From Nakamurella endophytica (lineage in GTDB: Bacteria; Actinomycetota; Actinomycetes; Mycobacteriales; Nakamurellaceae), in assembly GCF_014646215.1 (NCBI RefSeq), contig NZ_BMNA01000001.1, forward strand, positions 162,442 to 226,441: a stretch of DNA of 64,000 nucleotides, in the 5' to 3' direction. Each line of letters starts with the position of its first letter. Within the stretch, counting starts at the first letter, position 1. The notes under the pieces are model-generated. The model saw only the letters and a program-made list of their open reading frames with translations, did no database searches and was not told the origin of the DNA. Position numbers and translations under genes: made by a program. Shown here piece by piece: positions 11,144 through 21,600 of the stretch.

Positions 11144-12118
11144 CTATCCCCGGCGGGCCTTGAGGGCGGCCGCCAGCTGCGGCGCCACCGTGAACAGGTC
11201 GCCCACCACACCGAGGTCGGCGATCTCGTAGATCGGCGCGTCGGCGTCCTTGTTGACGGCGACGATCGTCTTCGAGGTCTGCATGCCGGCACGGTGCTGG
11301 ATCGCTCCGGAGATGCCCAGGGCGATGTACAGCTGCGGCGACACGGTGGTGCCGGTCTGACCCACCTGGAACTGGTGCGGGTAGTAGCCGGAGTCGACCG
11401 CCGCGCGGGACGCGCCGACGGCCCCGCCCAGGACGTCCGCCAGCTCCTCGACGACGTGGAAGTTGTCGGCGCTGCCGACGCCGCGCCCGCCGCTGACCAC
11501 GACCTTGGCCGCCCCCAGCTCGGGCCGGTCGCCGGCTTCCTCGGGCACGGTCTCCAGCACCCGCGGCGCGGTCGGGTCCGCGGCGACCTGCAGCGGCACC
11601 ACGGCCGGCTCGGCGACCGGCGTCGCGGCCCCCTCGATGGCGTTGCCGCGGACGCTGACCACCGGGACGCCACGGGTGACCCGGTAGCGGGTCTGGTACG
11701 ACCCACCCAGCACGGCCTGCGTGGTCACCACCTCGTCGCCCTCCAGCGCGACGCCCACCACGTCGGTGAGGACGCCGGAGTCCAGCCGCACCGCCAACCG
11801 GCCGGCGATCTCCCGGCCGTCGAAGGTGGCGGCGACGAGCACGGCGGCCGGCTCGCCCGCAGCGGTGACGGCCGCCTGCAGCGCGGAGACCTCGCCGGTG
11901 ATCAACGTCGCGCCGGCCTCCGGTGTCTCGACGGCATAGACGGTCGCGGCGCCGAGCGCGCCGAGCTCGGCGGCGAGCGCCTGCGCCGTGCCGGGAGTGC
12001 CCACCACGACGGCGGCGGGCACGCCCAGCCGCGACGCCGCGGCCAGCAACTCACCGGTCACCCGGCGCACCGCGCCGTCGGCGTGCTCGGCCAGCACCAG
12101 CACCTGTCGGTCGTTCAT
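11144..12118 (-). CDS. etfA: Electron transfer flavoprotein alpha subunit (FixB)
   Basis: 324 residues. It binds FAD and carries electrons from acyl-CoA dehydrogenases toward the quinone pool together with EtfB. The N-terminal alpha/beta domain is followed by the conserved C-terminal FAD domain (about 195-324): [51 protein letters not shown], and [19 protein letters not shown]. The stop codon sits inside a small GGGG-ATAG-CCCC hairpin (11139-11151 region), perhaps a weak terminator. It is the second gene of an etfB-etfA operon with a 27-nt gap. Confidence 0.95.
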   Translation of the reverse strand: MNDRQVLVLAEHADGAVRRVTGELLAAASRLGVPAAVVVGTPGTAQALAAELGALGAATVYAVETPEAGATLITGEVSALQAAVTAAGEPAAVLVAATFDGREIAGRLAVRLDSGVLTDVVGVALEGDEVVTTQAVLGGSYQTRYRVTRGVPVVSVRGNAIEGAATPVAEPAVVPLQVAADPTAPRVLETVPEEAGDRPELGAAKVVVSGGRGVGSADNFHVVEELADVLGGAVGASRAAVDSGYYPHQFQVGQTGTTVSPQLYIALGISGAIQHRAGMQTSKTIVAVNKDADAPIYEIADLGVVGDLFTVAPQLAAALKARRG

Positions 12119-12145
12119 CTGTCCGCTCCTGTCCTGGCCGGGATG

Positions 12146-12925
12146 TCAGACGAGCCGCTGCTCGACGAGGAAGTCGGCGATCGCCTGACCGCCCTGCCCG
12201 TCGTCGGTGATCTTGCGACCGCCGGACTTGGCGGGCCGCTCCGCGCCCTCCACGAGCTGCGTCGAGGCGTTGGCCAGCCCGACGCGCGCCGGGTCCAGGC
12301 CGAGATCGGCCACCGACAGCGTGGTCACCGGCTTCTTCTTCGCGGCCATGATGCCCTTGAAGTTGGGGTAGCGCGGCTCGCCGACCTTCTCGTTCACGGA
12401 CACCACGGCGGGCAGCTGCGCGGTGACCTGGCTGGCGCCGCCCTCGACCACCCGCTCCGCGCGGAACGTGCCGCCGTCGACCTCGAGGGTGCGCACGGAC
12501 GTCACGGCCGACAGCCCGAGCCGCTCGGCGATCATCCCGGGCATCGCCGCGGCACGGCCGTCGGTGGACTCGTTCCCCGTGACGACGAGGTCGACCTGCA
12601 GCGTGCGCAGGGCCGCGGCCAGCGCCTCGGAGGTCTGCAGCGCGTCCGACCCGGCGAGCGCGTCGTCGAGCACGTGCACCGCGCGGTGCGCGCCCATGGC
12701 CAGCGCCTTGCGCAGGGTCTCGGTCGCGCGCTCCGGCCCCATGGTGACGACGGTCACCTCCCCGCCGTGCTTCTCGGTGAGCTGCAACGCGATCTCGACG
12801 CCCTTGGAGTCGATCTCGTCGATGACCGCGTCGGCCGCCGCGCGGTCCAGGACGAGGTCCGGTCCGGTCAGCCTCCGGTCCGCGTACGTGTCCGGCACCT
12901 GCTTGACCAGCACAGCGATGTCCAC
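12146..12925 (-). CDS. etfB: Electron transfer flavoprotein beta subunit (FixA)
   Basis: 259 residues. It is the AMP-binding partner of EtfA. Visible: KQVPDT near the N-terminus; the Asn/Asp segment NAIDE replaced here by ADAVIDEIDSKGVEIA; VVTGNESTDG...MPGMIAERLG; VNEKVGEPRYPNFKGIMAAKKKP (family signature about residues 185-210). The GTG start has GAGAGAGG upstream at a slightly long spacing. A likely substrate dehydrogenase (acyl-CoA dehydrogenase, 22560-23870) is elsewhere in the window. A palindrome 110-130 nt upstream of the start probably belongs to its control region. Confidence 0.95.
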   Translation of the reverse strand: MDIAVLVKQVPDTYADRRLTGPDLVLDRAAADAVIDEIDSKGVEIALQLTEKHGGEVTVVTMGPERATETLRKALAMGAHRAVHVLDDALAGSDALQTSEALAAALRTLQVDLVVTGNESTDGRAAAMPGMIAERLGLSAVTSVRTLEVDGGTFRAERVVEGGASQVTAQLPAVVSVNEKVGEPRYPNFKGIMAAKKKPVTTLSVADLGLDPARVGLANASTQLVEGAERPAKSGGRKITDDGQGGQAIADFLVEQRLV

Positions 12926-13034
12926 CGTCTCGCACCTCTCTCGTCGGTCCGCCGCGCCGGCGGCCGGAGCCTCCCGGCACGCCGGGCATCCGGAGGCCCA
13001 TCGTCCCACCGGCGACGGGCGCCCGGGACACGGC

Positions 13035-13056
13035 TAAGTTACTGGCCAGTAGCTTA
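13035..13056. promoter_or_regulatory. Imperfect 22-bp palindrome, probable TetR-type operator upstream of etfBA
   Basis: TACTGGCCAGTA (13040-13051) is a perfect 12-bp palindrome. It is extended by matching TAAG/CTTA arms to 13035-13056, with one mismatch pair. It lies in the 172-nt divergent spacer between etfB and the gene at 13098. The form is typical of TetR-family sites, several of which control fatty-acid and electron-transfer genes in actinobacteria. The regulator itself is not visible nearby. Confidence 0.6.
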
Positions 13057-13097
13057 CCGGGCCCCGGCGCCCGCCGGGGCGGTGGCAGGCTGGGCCG

Positions 13098-13430
13098 GTG
13101 ACATCGACGCCTTCCTCCCCGCGGCCAGGACCCGGACAGTCGGCCGCGCCCGGCCCGGCCGGCACCCCGACCACCGACGGCCGCCGGCTCGACCGCTCGC
13201 TGGAGCAGGCCAGGGCGGCTCGCGAGCTGGCCAGGATCCCGGTCTCCAGCCAGGTGGTGCTCCTCGCCGTCATGCTGGCGTTCTTCAGCGGCGCCCTGGA
13301 CTTCACGTTCCAGGCCGCGTGGGAGTGGTGGCTGCTGCCGCTGGCCGCCCTGGTCGTCGCCGGGGTGCTCGTCCGGCAGCGGGTGAACCTGCGCCGCCGG
13401 CGCCTGGCCGAGCTGGCGAGGCCCTCGTGA
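13098..13430 (+). CDS. Small two-helix membrane protein, unknown function
   Basis: 110 residues, not recognised. A Pro/Ser/Gly-rich N-terminus (1-28) is followed by a charged helix and two hydrophobic segments (about 52-68 and 74-90), then a basic tail RQRVNLRRRRLAEL. CAGGCT (13086-13091) is 6 nt before the GTG, so it is probably leaderless. Its stop overlaps the start of the nucleoside hydrolase as GTGA, so the two are co-translated. Confidence 0.65.
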   Translation: MTSTPSSPRPGPGQSAAPGPAGTPTTDGRRLDRSLEQARAARELARIPVSSQVVLLAVMLAFFSGALDFTFQAAWEWWLLPLAALVVAGVLVRQRVNLRRRRLAELARPS

Positions 13431-14392
13431 CCCCGATCCCGGTGATCATGGACGTGGACACCGGCATCGACGACGCACTGTCCCTGCTGTTCGCGGTCCG
13501 GCACCCGGACGTCGACCTGCGCGCCGTCACCTGCGTCACCGGCAACGCCCCGGTCGACCAGGTGGTCCGCAACACGCTGTACGTGCTGGACGCCGCAGGG
13601 GCACCGGCGGACCTGCCCGTCGGCCGCGGCGCACCGCACCCGTTGATCGTCGAGCCGGACCATGCGGCGCACGTGCACGGCCAGGACGGCCTCGGCGGCT
13701 TCTCCCGGCCCTCGGACCGGCGGGCCGGGACGGTGCCGGCGGTGGAGCTGCTCCGCCGGGAGCTGCTGGCCGCGCTGGGCAACGGCGAGCGGGTGACCCT
13801 GGTGCCCAGCGCCCCGCTGACCAACATCGCACTGCTGCTGCGGACCTTCCCCGAGGTCGCGCCGGCGATCGAGAAGATCCTCTTCATGGGCGGGTCGGCC
13901 GGCAGCGGCAACGCGACCGCGGCGGCCGAGTTCAACATCTGGCACGACCCGGAGGCCGCCGCGGTCACCCTCACCGCCGCGGGCGAGCTCGACATCCCGG
14001 TGACCATGTACGGGCTCGACGTCTTCAACGACGTCGTGGTGCACCGGGACGAGGCGGCCGCGCTGCGCGACTCGCTCGACCCGGCGGCCCAGCTCGCCGG
14101 GTCGCTGCTGCTGTTCTCCTGCGACACCTTCGGGACCGACCGGGCGACGATCGGCGACGCCGGCACGCTCTGCGCAGTGGTCGACCCGGACGGGCTCACC
14201 ACCGCCACCTACCCGGTGCAGGTCGAGCTCGGGGCCGGCATCACCCGCGGCCAGACCCTGGTGGACCGGCGGACGTGGATCGGCGACCGGGACCACCACC
14301 AGGTCGCGACGCAGACCACCCCGGTCGACGTCGCGATGGGGGTCGACGCGCGCCGGTACGCCGACCTCTGGCTGTCCACGGTGGGCGGCTGA
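13427..14392 (+). CDS. Inosine/uridine-preferring nucleoside hydrolase
   Basis: 321 residues. It cleaves the N-glycosidic bond of ribonucleosides. The Ca2+-binding N-terminal motif DVDTGIDDA (residues 9-17) is intact. A conserved VPSAPLTNIALLL segment, KILFMGGSAGSGNATAAAEFNIWHDPEAA (ribose and metal contacts), and an active-site DRDHHQVA near the C-terminus follow. The length is normal. The GTG start overlaps the preceding stop. The convergent cytosine-type deaminase next to it fits nucleobase salvage. Confidence 0.92.
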   Translation: MTPIPVIMDVDTGIDDALSLLFAVRHPDVDLRAVTCVTGNAPVDQVVRNTLYVLDAAGAPADLPVGRGAPHPLIVEPDHAAHVHGQDGLGGFSRPSDRRAGTVPAVELLRRELLAALGNGERVTLVPSAPLTNIALLLRTFPEVAPAIEKILFMGGSAGSGNATAAAEFNIWHDPEAAAVTLTAAGELDIPVTMYGLDVFNDVVVHRDEAAALRDSLDPAAQLAGSLLLFSCDTFGTDRATIGDAGTLCAVVDPDGLTTATYPVQVELGAGITRGQTLVDRRTWIGDRDHHQVATQTTPVDVAMGVDARRYADLWLSTVGG

Positions 14393-14531
14393 TCCCGCCG
14401 GGACGGCAACCCGGGGAACGACCCAGCCCCGGCCGCCACCGCACCAGGGACCGGATCGGGACGGTCGACGCCGGCCGGCCCGGACGGCCGCGGCGGTGGC
14501 GGTGGTCGGTCGGACGGTCCTCGACGGCCGG

Positions 14532-14990
14532 TCAGCCCTCGACGCCGATGTCCTCGTTCCAGAGCGAGGGCTGCTCGGCGATGAAGTCGCGCATCAGGCC
14601 GGTGCAGCGGTCGTCGTCGAGGACGACGACCTCGACGCCGCGGCTGCGCAGCAGGTCCTCGCCGCCCAGGAAGGTCCGGTTCTCGCCGATGACCACCCGC
14701 GGGATCCTGTAGAGCAGGATCGCGCCGGTGCACATGTCGCACGGCGACAGGGTGGTGACCATGGTGGCCCTGGCGTAGACGGATGCCGGCAGCCGGCCGG
14801 CGTTCTCCAGGCAGTCGGTCTCGCCGTGCCGGATGGCACTGCCCAACTGCACCCGCTTGTTCCAGCCGGTGGCCAGCACCCGCCCGTCGACGGCCAGCAC
14901 CGCCCCGATCGGGATCCCGCCCTCCGCACGACCCCGGCGGGCCGCCTCGACCGCCGCGGACAGGAGCTCGTCGTCGCCAGGTTGCGCCAT
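14532..14990 (-). CDS. Cytidine/deoxycytidylate deaminase-family nucleobase deaminase (yeast cytosine deaminase-like)
   Basis: 152 residues. It has the zinc deaminase signature: HGETDCLENAG with the catalytic Glu, then SPCDMCTGAILLY with two zinc cysteines. The wording of both motifs and the C-terminal DFIAEQPSLWNEDIGV tail are closest to cytosine/guanine-type deaminases such as yeast Fcy1, not to TadA. The expected product is uracil from cytosine, or an analogous reaction. The ATG at 14990 is chosen because GAGCAT lies 7 nt upstream; an ATG 9 nt further out (14999) is possible. It converges with the nucleoside hydrolase. Confidence 0.85.
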   Translation of the reverse strand: MAQPGDDELLSAAVEAARRGRAEGGIPIGAVLAVDGRVLATGWNKRVQLGSAIRHGETDCLENAGRLPASVYARATMVTTLSPCDMCTGAILLYRIPRVVIGENRTFLGGEDLLRSRGVEVVVLDDDRCTGLMRDFIAEQPSLWNEDIGVEG

Positions 14991-15067
14991 GGTGAGCATG
15001 CTCGCATCCGGCCGCGGACCCGCGGGATCCGCGCTCCCACCGCAGGCGGCTCCGGCATGCTGGCCGG

Positions 15068-16126
15068 ATGGCGGCGGACACCTCGGACCCGGCCGGGACC
15101 CTGGTCCTGCCGGCCCCGCCCCCTGCACCGCGGACGTCCCGCGCGGCGCGGATCGCGGCCTGGGTGCTGCTGGTGCCGGTGCTGGCGGTGGCCGCCGCGA
15201 CGGTCGACCCGGCCGCGCTCGGGCTGTCCACGACGCCCGGCTTCCTGCACCTGGTCCCGTTCCGGCTGGCCGCCGGGATCGGCGCTCTCGCGGTCGGGCT
15301 GGTCTTCGCCGCTGCGCTGCTGCTGCCCCGGCCCACCCGACCGTGGATCCGGGCGACCGCCGCCGCGGTGATGGTCGCCGTCGGGCTGGCCCACGGCGGC
15401 ATCGCCGTCTCCCGCGGCTGGTCCGGCGCCGACCTGCCGGGCCGGGCGGACGTCACGGTGGTCAGTTTCAACACCCTGCTGGGCGAGGCCGATCCCGCGG
15501 CCATCGCCGGTCTCGTCGCCGGCGCGGGCGGGCAGATGGTGGCGCTGCCGGAGACCACCAGGCGTCGGGCGCAGCAGGTGGTGGACCGGCTCGCCGCCGA
15601 CAGCCTGCACTTCCAGCTGTTCACCGGCTCGGACGGGCCCGGCGCCGGCCAGACGACCAGCCTGCTCCTCCGGTCGGACCTGGGCGCCTACCGGCAGGTC
15701 GAGGCGCCGTTCATGCTGCTCGGCGCGGTCCGCGCGGTCCCGGTGTCCGGTCGGGGGCCGACCCTGGTCGCCGTCCACCCCGGGTCGCCGACCCCGGACA
15801 TCGGCTACGACCACTGGGCGCAGTACGTCGCCACGGCCGTGGCGCAGTGCACGGGGACCTCGGACGCCGTGGTGGCGGGCGACTTCAACGCCACCGTGGA
15901 CCATGCGCCGATGACCGACCTCGGCCGGTGCCGGGACGCGGCCACGGAGGCCGGACGGGGGGCCGAGGGGACCTGGCCGTCGACCGCGCCGGCGCCGTTC
16001 GCCGCGCCCATCGACCACGTGCTGGTGGACGGATCCCGCTTCCGGGTGCTCGGCACCCGGACCGTGCACATCCCGGGCAGCGACCACCGCGCGTTGATCG
16101 CCCGGCTGCAGGTCACCGGCGGCTGA
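15068..16126 (+). CDS. Membrane-anchored endonuclease/exonuclease/phosphatase (EEP) family protein
   Basis: 352 residues. Three N-terminal transmembrane helices (about residues 30-48, 64-85 and 98-115) precede an extracytoplasmic EEP domain (about 125-350). EEP markers: VVSFNTLLGEAD, LPETTRR, VAVHPGSP, VVAGDFNATVDHAPM, and a final IPGSDHRALIARL with the catalytic His. Members act as nucleases or lipid/phosphate esterases; the substrate is unknown. CATGCT (15056-15061) is 6 nt before the ATG, predicting a leaderless mRNA. Confidence 0.85.
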   Translation: MAADTSDPAGTLVLPAPPPAPRTSRAARIAAWVLLVPVLAVAAATVDPAALGLSTTPGFLHLVPFRLAAGIGALAVGLVFAAALLLPRPTRPWIRATAAAVMVAVGLAHGGIAVSRGWSGADLPGRADVTVVSFNTLLGEADPAAIAGLVAGAGGQMVALPETTRRRAQQVVDRLAADSLHFQLFTGSDGPGAGQTTSLLLRSDLGAYRQVEAPFMLLGAVRAVPVSGRGPTLVAVHPGSPTPDIGYDHWAQYVATAVAQCTGTSDAVVAGDFNATVDHAPMTDLGRCRDAATEAGRGAEGTWPSTAPAPFAAPIDHVLVDGSRFRVLGTRTVHIPGSDHRALIARLQVTGG

Positions 16127-16268
16127 CCCGCGGCCCCGGACAGGTGCCGGCGGCCGCCGCGGGCGGCGACCGGACCGGCGCGGTCACCGCCGGTGGACGC
16201 GCGGACCCTCCGGGTCGCCCCGTCCGGCGCGGTGCGGACTCGATCCGTCGGACCCGGACGGGTCACGC

Positions 16269-17957
16269 TCAGCCGGGCAGCAGCCCGGCCGCACGCAGCG
16301 CGTCCACCGCGGCGAGCCCGCCGAGGCCGGACACCGCCCCGCCGCGCACCGACCCCGATCCGGCCTGCAGCACCCGACGGCAGCCGGCCACACCGACGCC
16401 GTACCGGCGGGCGGCCCTGGCCACCATGTCGTCCCCGCTGCCGTCGTCCCCGCTGCCGTCGTCCCCGCTGCCGCCGCTCCCGGTGCCCTCCGAGCTGTCG
16501 TCCGAGCTGCCGTCCGCGGTGCCGTCCGAGCCGCCGTCCTCGAGCCACGGCCACCGCAGGTCGCCGTGGAAGATGTGCCCGCCGGGCATCCGCAGGTCCC
16601 GCTCCAGGTCGACCGGAGTGGCGACGTCCAGGCACGGCCGACCGTCGAGGTCCACGGCCAGGCAGTCCGTCAACGGCTCCGCGAGGTGTCGCTGCAGCGA
16701 GGCCAGCGCGGCCGCCACGGCCCGCTCGCGCGCCGCTGCGGCCCGCTCCGGCGCAGACGGGTCGGCCGAATCCGCGGCGAACAGCCGGGCCGGCGTGTGC
16801 AGCCCGAACAGGGTGAGCGTGGCCGTCCCGTCCCCGGCGGAGGCCCCGAGCACCGACGGGTCGGTCAGCGAGTGGCAGTAGACCTCGGCCGGCAGCGGGT
16901 CGGGCAGCAGCCCGGCGGCCGACCGGCGGTAGGCGTCCTCCAGCTCCGCCCAGCCCTCGGACAGGTGCACCGTGCCGGCGAAGGCGATGGCCGGGTCGAC
17001 GCCGGACCGCAGCCGGGGCAGGCGGCGGAGCAGCATGTTGATCTTCAGTTGCGCGCCCTCGGGATCGGCGGCCGGGCGGCCCAGCCACCGGTCGACCGCC
17101 GCGGGCGCGGCGGCGGCGAGCACGGCGTCGGCCGCCCGCCGGTCGCCGTCGGCGGTGTCGACCTCGACGCCGTCGTCCCCGTCGGCCAGAGCGGTCACCT
17201 CCGCGCCGGTGCGGATCCGCACCCCCAGCTCCGCGCAGCGGGCCAGCAGGGCGTCGGTGAGGGCCCCCATCCCGCCCACCGGGACGAGCCAGTCACCCGT
17301 GCCCCGGCCGGTCACGTGGTAGAGGAAGCAGCGGTTGGCCAGCAGCGACGGGTCGAGCAGCGACGTGTGCGTGCCGATCAGCGCGTCGGTGGCGACCACG
17401 CCGCGGACGGTGTCGTCGGCGAACCGGCGCAGGATCATCTCGCCGATCGGAGCCTCGACGACGTCGCCCCAGATCTGGTCGCCGCCGGCCGCCAGGACCT
17501 GCGACCGCACCTGCGACCGGCGGCGCAGCGGTCCGGTCAGCGCCGGGGCCACCGCGCGGGCCAGCACGCCGAGCTCGGCCGAGAGCTGCCGCCAGGCGGC
17601 GAACTCGGCGTCGGAACCGGTCAGCGCGCGGAACGAGGCGGCGGTCGCCGGGCCGGGGTCCCGCTCCACGAGCAGCCCGCCCGCGCCGACCGGGGTGTAC
17701 GACGACACCGCCCGCCGCGCCAGCCGGAGGTCGATGCACAGCCGGTCGACGAGCTCGGTGGGGAACAGCGACACCAGGTAGGAGTACCGGGACAGCCGGG
17801 CCGGGTGGCCGGCGAACAGCTGCGCACCCTGGGTGGCTCCGCCGACGTGGTCCGCGGCCTCCAGGACCTCGACGTCGGCACCGGCCGATGCCGCGAGGAC
17901 CGCGGCGACCAGCCCGTTGTGGCCACCGCCGGCGACGACGATCCGTGGGCGCTCCAT
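16269..17957 (-). CDS. FAD-dependent oxidoreductase, phytoene-dehydrogenase/PYROXD2-like
   Basis: 562 residues. The N-terminal dinucleotide motif VVAGGGHNGLVAAVLA is followed by EVLEAADHVGGAT. The mid-domain RLSRYSYLVSLFP and GGMGALTDAL, and the C-terminal GSGSVRGGAVSGLGGLAAVDAL, match the phytoene desaturase/PYROXD2 group. The substrate is not known, and no carotenoid genes are nearby. Just before the C-terminal FAD motif, residues about 475-510 are a Gly/Ser/Asp tract that includes three GSGDD repeats encoded by a perfect 15-bp tandem repeat. The start ATG has GAGAGGGG upstream. Confidence 0.8.
   Translation of the reverse strand: MERPRIVVAGGGHNGLVAAVLAASAGADVEVLEAADHVGGATQGAQLFAGHPARLSRYSYLVSLFPTELVDRLCIDLRLARRAVSSYTPVGAGGLLVERDPGPATAASFRALTGSDAEFAAWRQLSAELGVLARAVAPALTGPLRRRSQVRSQVLAAGGDQIWGDVVEAPIGEMILRRFADDTVRGVVATDALIGTHTSLLDPSLLANRCFLYHVTGRGTGDWLVPVGGMGALTDALLARCAELGVRIRTGAEVTALADGDDGVEVDTADGDRRAADAVLAAAAPAAVDRWLGRPAADPEGAQLKINMLLRRLPRLRSGVDPAIAFAGTVHLSEGWAELEDAYRRSAAGLLPDPLPAEVYCHSLTDPSVLGASAGDGTATLTLFGLHTPARLFAADSADPSAPERAAAARERAVAAALASLQRHLAEPLTDCLAVDLDGRPCLDVATPVDLERDLRMPGGHIFHGDLRWPWLEDGGSDGTADGSSDDSSEGTGSGGSGDDGSGDDGSGDDMVARAARRYGVGVAGCRRVLQAGSGSVRGGAVSGLGGLAAVDALRAAGLLPG
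16429..16473. repeat. 15-bp tandem repeat, three perfect copies, in frame
   Basis: TCGTCCCCGCTGCCG occurs at 16429-16443, 16444-16458 and 16459-16473, encoding GSGDD x3 on the minus strand inside the FAD oxidoreductase. Similar diverged triplet-multiple repeats continue to about 16540. Confidence 0.9.
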
Positions 17958-18061
17958 CCCGTCCCCTCTCCGAGCGGGGCCCGTCCGGGCCGCCGGCCGC
18001 CTAGAGTCTGCGGGAGCGAGCCGCACACCGCCGACCGTCCCGGCCCGAGCGCAGGAGCGTC

Positions 18062-18622
18062 ATGTCCCATCCCACCGACGACGCCACCGGCCGCCACGGC
18101 GGGTCACCGGGCGGCGTCCCGCTGCACAAGCCGGCACCCCCCACCCGTCCGCACGACGCGGCAGTGTTCGGCGGCCAGGGCGGGACGGCGGCCACCGGCG
18201 GCTACCCGGCCGAACCGGTGCCGTACCCGTCGGGTCCGGCGGTGTACCCGCCGACCGGGGCGCAGGCGTGGGGTGCCGCGCCCGCCGACCCCGGCTACGG
18301 CGTCCTGCACCCCGGCGGCCTCCCGGTGCCGCCCGGCTACGCCACCGGCTACCCCGGCCGTCCGATGCCCCGCAACGGCCTCGGCACCGCGGGCCTCGTG
18401 CTGGGCATCATCGGCGTCGTCTTCTTCTGGGCGTACCTCTTCGGCATCGCCCTGAACGTGCTGGCCATCATCTTCGGCGCCGTCGGGCTGGCGAAGGTGA
18501 ACCGGCGGGAGGCCGACAACCGGGGCTCGGCCATGGCCGGGCTGGTGCTCGGCATCATCGGCATCGGCCTGTTCGTGCTCTTCCTGGCGATCGGCCTGTC
18601 CCTGATGGGCGCCTTCCGCTGA
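18062..18622 (+). CDS. DUF4190-type small membrane protein
   Basis: 186 residues. A long Pro/Gly/Tyr-rich cytoplasmic N-terminus (1-102) is followed by two transmembrane helices (about 106-140 and 155-183) separated by GLAKVNRREADNRG. The GLVLGIIG motif at the start of each helix is characteristic of DUF4190. The function is unknown. The ATG has AGGAG about 6 nt upstream. Confidence 0.75.
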   Translation: MSHPTDDATGRHGGSPGGVPLHKPAPPTRPHDAAVFGGQGGTAATGGYPAEPVPYPSGPAVYPPTGAQAWGAAPADPGYGVLHPGGLPVPPGYATGYPGRPMPRNGLGTAGLVLGIIGVVFFWAYLFGIALNVLAIIFGAVGLAKVNRREADNRGSAMAGLVLGIIGIGLFVLFLAIGLSLMGAFR

Positions 18623-18687
18623 GGTCCGCCGTACCGGCCTGAACGGGGCAGGGCGGGACCGTCGGTGCCCGCGGTTACCGTGGCCCC

Positions 18688-21600
18688 GTGGCTGTCCTGT
18701 CCCCTCCCGGCACCGTGCGACCCCCGGCCGGTCACCGCGCCGCCCTCGACGCGCCGGGCGGCGACTGGCTGCGCCGGCTGTGGGGGTACTGCTGGCGGCA
18801 CCGCACAGTGACCGTGCTTGCGGCCGCCGCCGCCCTCGGTGGGATCGGTCTGGGCGCCCTCACGCCGCTGCTGTCCAAGATGGCCGTCGACGACGCCACC
18901 GCCGGGCGGACGGACGCGCTGCCCTGGGTGATCGCCGCGCTGGTGGCGTTGGCGCTGATCCGCTTCGGCTCGTCCTTCCTGCGCCGCTGGGCCGGTGGCC
19001 GGCTGTCCCTGGACGTGCAGCACGACATGCGCCAGGACGTGTTCGCGGCGCTGTCCCGGCTCGACGGCGCCGGCCAGGACGCCATCCGCACCGGCCAGGT
19101 CGTCTCCCGCGCGTCGTCCGACCTGCAGATGGTCCAGGGCCTATTGGCCATGGTGCCGCTGTCCGGCGGCCAGCTGGTGCTGTTCGTGGCGTCGCTGGGG
19201 ATCATGGTGTGGCTGTCGCCGCTGCTGACGCTGATGGCCCTGCTGGTGGTCCCGGCCGTGTGGCTGCTGACCCGGATGACCCGGATGGTGCTGTTCCCGG
19301 CCACCTGGGCCGCCCAGCAGTCGGCCGCCGAGGTCGCCGACATCGTCGAGGAGGACGTGACCGGCGTCCGGGTGGTCAAGGGCTTCGGCCAGGAACGGCG
19401 CGAGCTGGCCCGGCTGCGGGCCGGGTCGGCGCGGCTCTACCGGGACCGGCTGCGCGCCGTCCGGCTCACCGCCCGCATCTCCCCCGGCCTGGCCGCCGTC
19501 ACCGGGCTCGGCCAGGTCGGCGTGCTCGCCCTGGGCGGGCTGCTGGCCGTCCGCGGCACCGTGAGCGTCGGGACCTTCCTGGCCTTCTCGCTGTACCTGG
19601 CGCAGCTGGTGGCCCCGACCCGGACGCTCTCGTTCCTGCTGATCCTGGGCCAGCAGGCGCGCGCGTCGGTCGACCGGGTGCTGGAGATCGTCGACTCCCG
19701 GGCCACCGTGACCGACCCGGCGGACCCCGCCCCGGTGCCGGACGGCCCGCTGCCGGTGCGGTTCGACGGCGTGCACTTCGGCTACACCCACGACGACCCG
19801 GTGCTGACCGGTTTCGACCTCGAGGTGCCGGCGGGACGCACGGTCGCCCTGGTCGGCGGCTCGGGCTCGGGCAAGTCGACGGTGTCGTTGCTGCTCCCCC
19901 GGTTCTACGACCCGCACGCCGGCCGGATCGACCTCGGCGGCACGGACATCCGCCGGCTCACCCTGTCCGACCTCCGCCGCACCGTCGGGGTGGTGTTCGA
20001 GGAGGCGTTCCTGTTCTCCGACAGCATCGCCGCGAACATCTCCTACGGCCGCCCGGACGCCACCCGGGAGCAGGTCGTGGAGGCGGCGCGGGCGGCGGAG
20101 GCGCTGGACTTCGTCGAGGCGCTGCCGCAGGGCTTCGACACCGTGATCGGCGAGCGCGGCCTGACGCTCTCGGGCGGCCAGCGCCAGCGGCTCGCCCTGG
20201 CCCGGGCCATGCTGACCGACCCGCGGGTGCTGCTGCTGGACGACGCCACCAGCGCGGTGGACCCGGTCACCGAGTCGGCGATCCACGCGACCCTGCACCG
20301 ACTGACCGCCGACCGGACCACGATCCTGATCGCCCACCGTCGGTCCACCCTGGCGCTCGCGGACACCATCGCGGTGGTGGCGGACGGCGCCGTGGTCGAC
20401 CACGGCACGCACGACGAGCTGGTCGCCCGCTGTGCCGCGTACCGCCGGCTGCTGGGCGGGGACGACCTCGACGAGGCCACGCCCGAGGTGGCCGACCTCC
20501 CCGCGGGCCGGCCCGGGTTCGACGGCACGACCCCGGAGCTGTGGCCGACCCCGACCGGGGACGACGCGGTGGTCGACCGGTCGCTGCGGGTGGCGGCGCG
20601 GTCGGCCGGTGCCGGAGCCGGCGGGCGCGGCGGCGGGGGTCGCGGCGGCCGCGGCATGGGCGGCATGGGCGGTGGCATGGGCGGGCCCGGTGGGATGCTG
20701 GGCGCGGTGCCGGCCACCCCGGAGCTGCTGGCCCGGGTCGCGGCGCTGCCGCCCGGCACCGACGACCCGCCGCCCGACCCGACCGCGGCGGACGACGCCC
20801 TGCACCGCCGGGACGACAGGTTCTCGCTGCGGGAGACCTTGCGCCCGTTCCGCGGGCTGCTGGTGCTGGCCCTCGTGCTGGTGGCGCTGGACGCCCTGGC
20901 CGGCGTGGCGCTGCCGGCGCTGATCCGCACCGGCGTGGACCAGGGGATCAGCCGCAGCGCGCTGTCCGCGGTGTGGGTCGCGTCCGCGCTGGCCCTGGCC
21001 GTGGTGGTCGGCGACTACCTGGTGCAGCGGTGGCAGCTGGTCGTCGCCGGGCGCGCCGGCGAGGGCGTGCTGTTCCAGCTGCGCACCCGGGAGTTCGCGC
21101 AGCTGCAGCGGCTGGGACTGGACTACTACGAGCGCGAGATGCCGGGCCGGATCATGACCCGGATGACCACGGACGTGGACGCCCTGTCCAGCTTCCTGCA
21201 GACCGGTCTGGTCACCGCGGTCGTGTCGCTGGCCACCTTCGTCGGCATCGCGATCGCCCTGCTGGTCATGGACGCCGGCCTGGCGCTGCTGGCCTTCTCC
21301 GTCCTGCCGCCGCTGCTGGTGGCCACCGTGGTGTTCCGCCGCTACTCCTCGCGCGCCTACGACGACGCCCGGGAGAAGGTCTCGGCGGTCAACGCCGACC
21401 TGCAGGAGAACGTCTCGGGCATGCGGATCACCCAGGCGCTGGGCCGGCAGCAGGCCAACGCCGCCGGCTTCGCCGCCCGCTCCGACGAGTACCGGCGCTC
21501 GCGGATGCGGGCCCAGACCGCCATCTCGCTGTACTTCCCGTTCGTCGCCCTGCTGTCCGAGCTGTCGGCGGCGCTCGTCCTGGGGGTCGGGGCGCACCGG

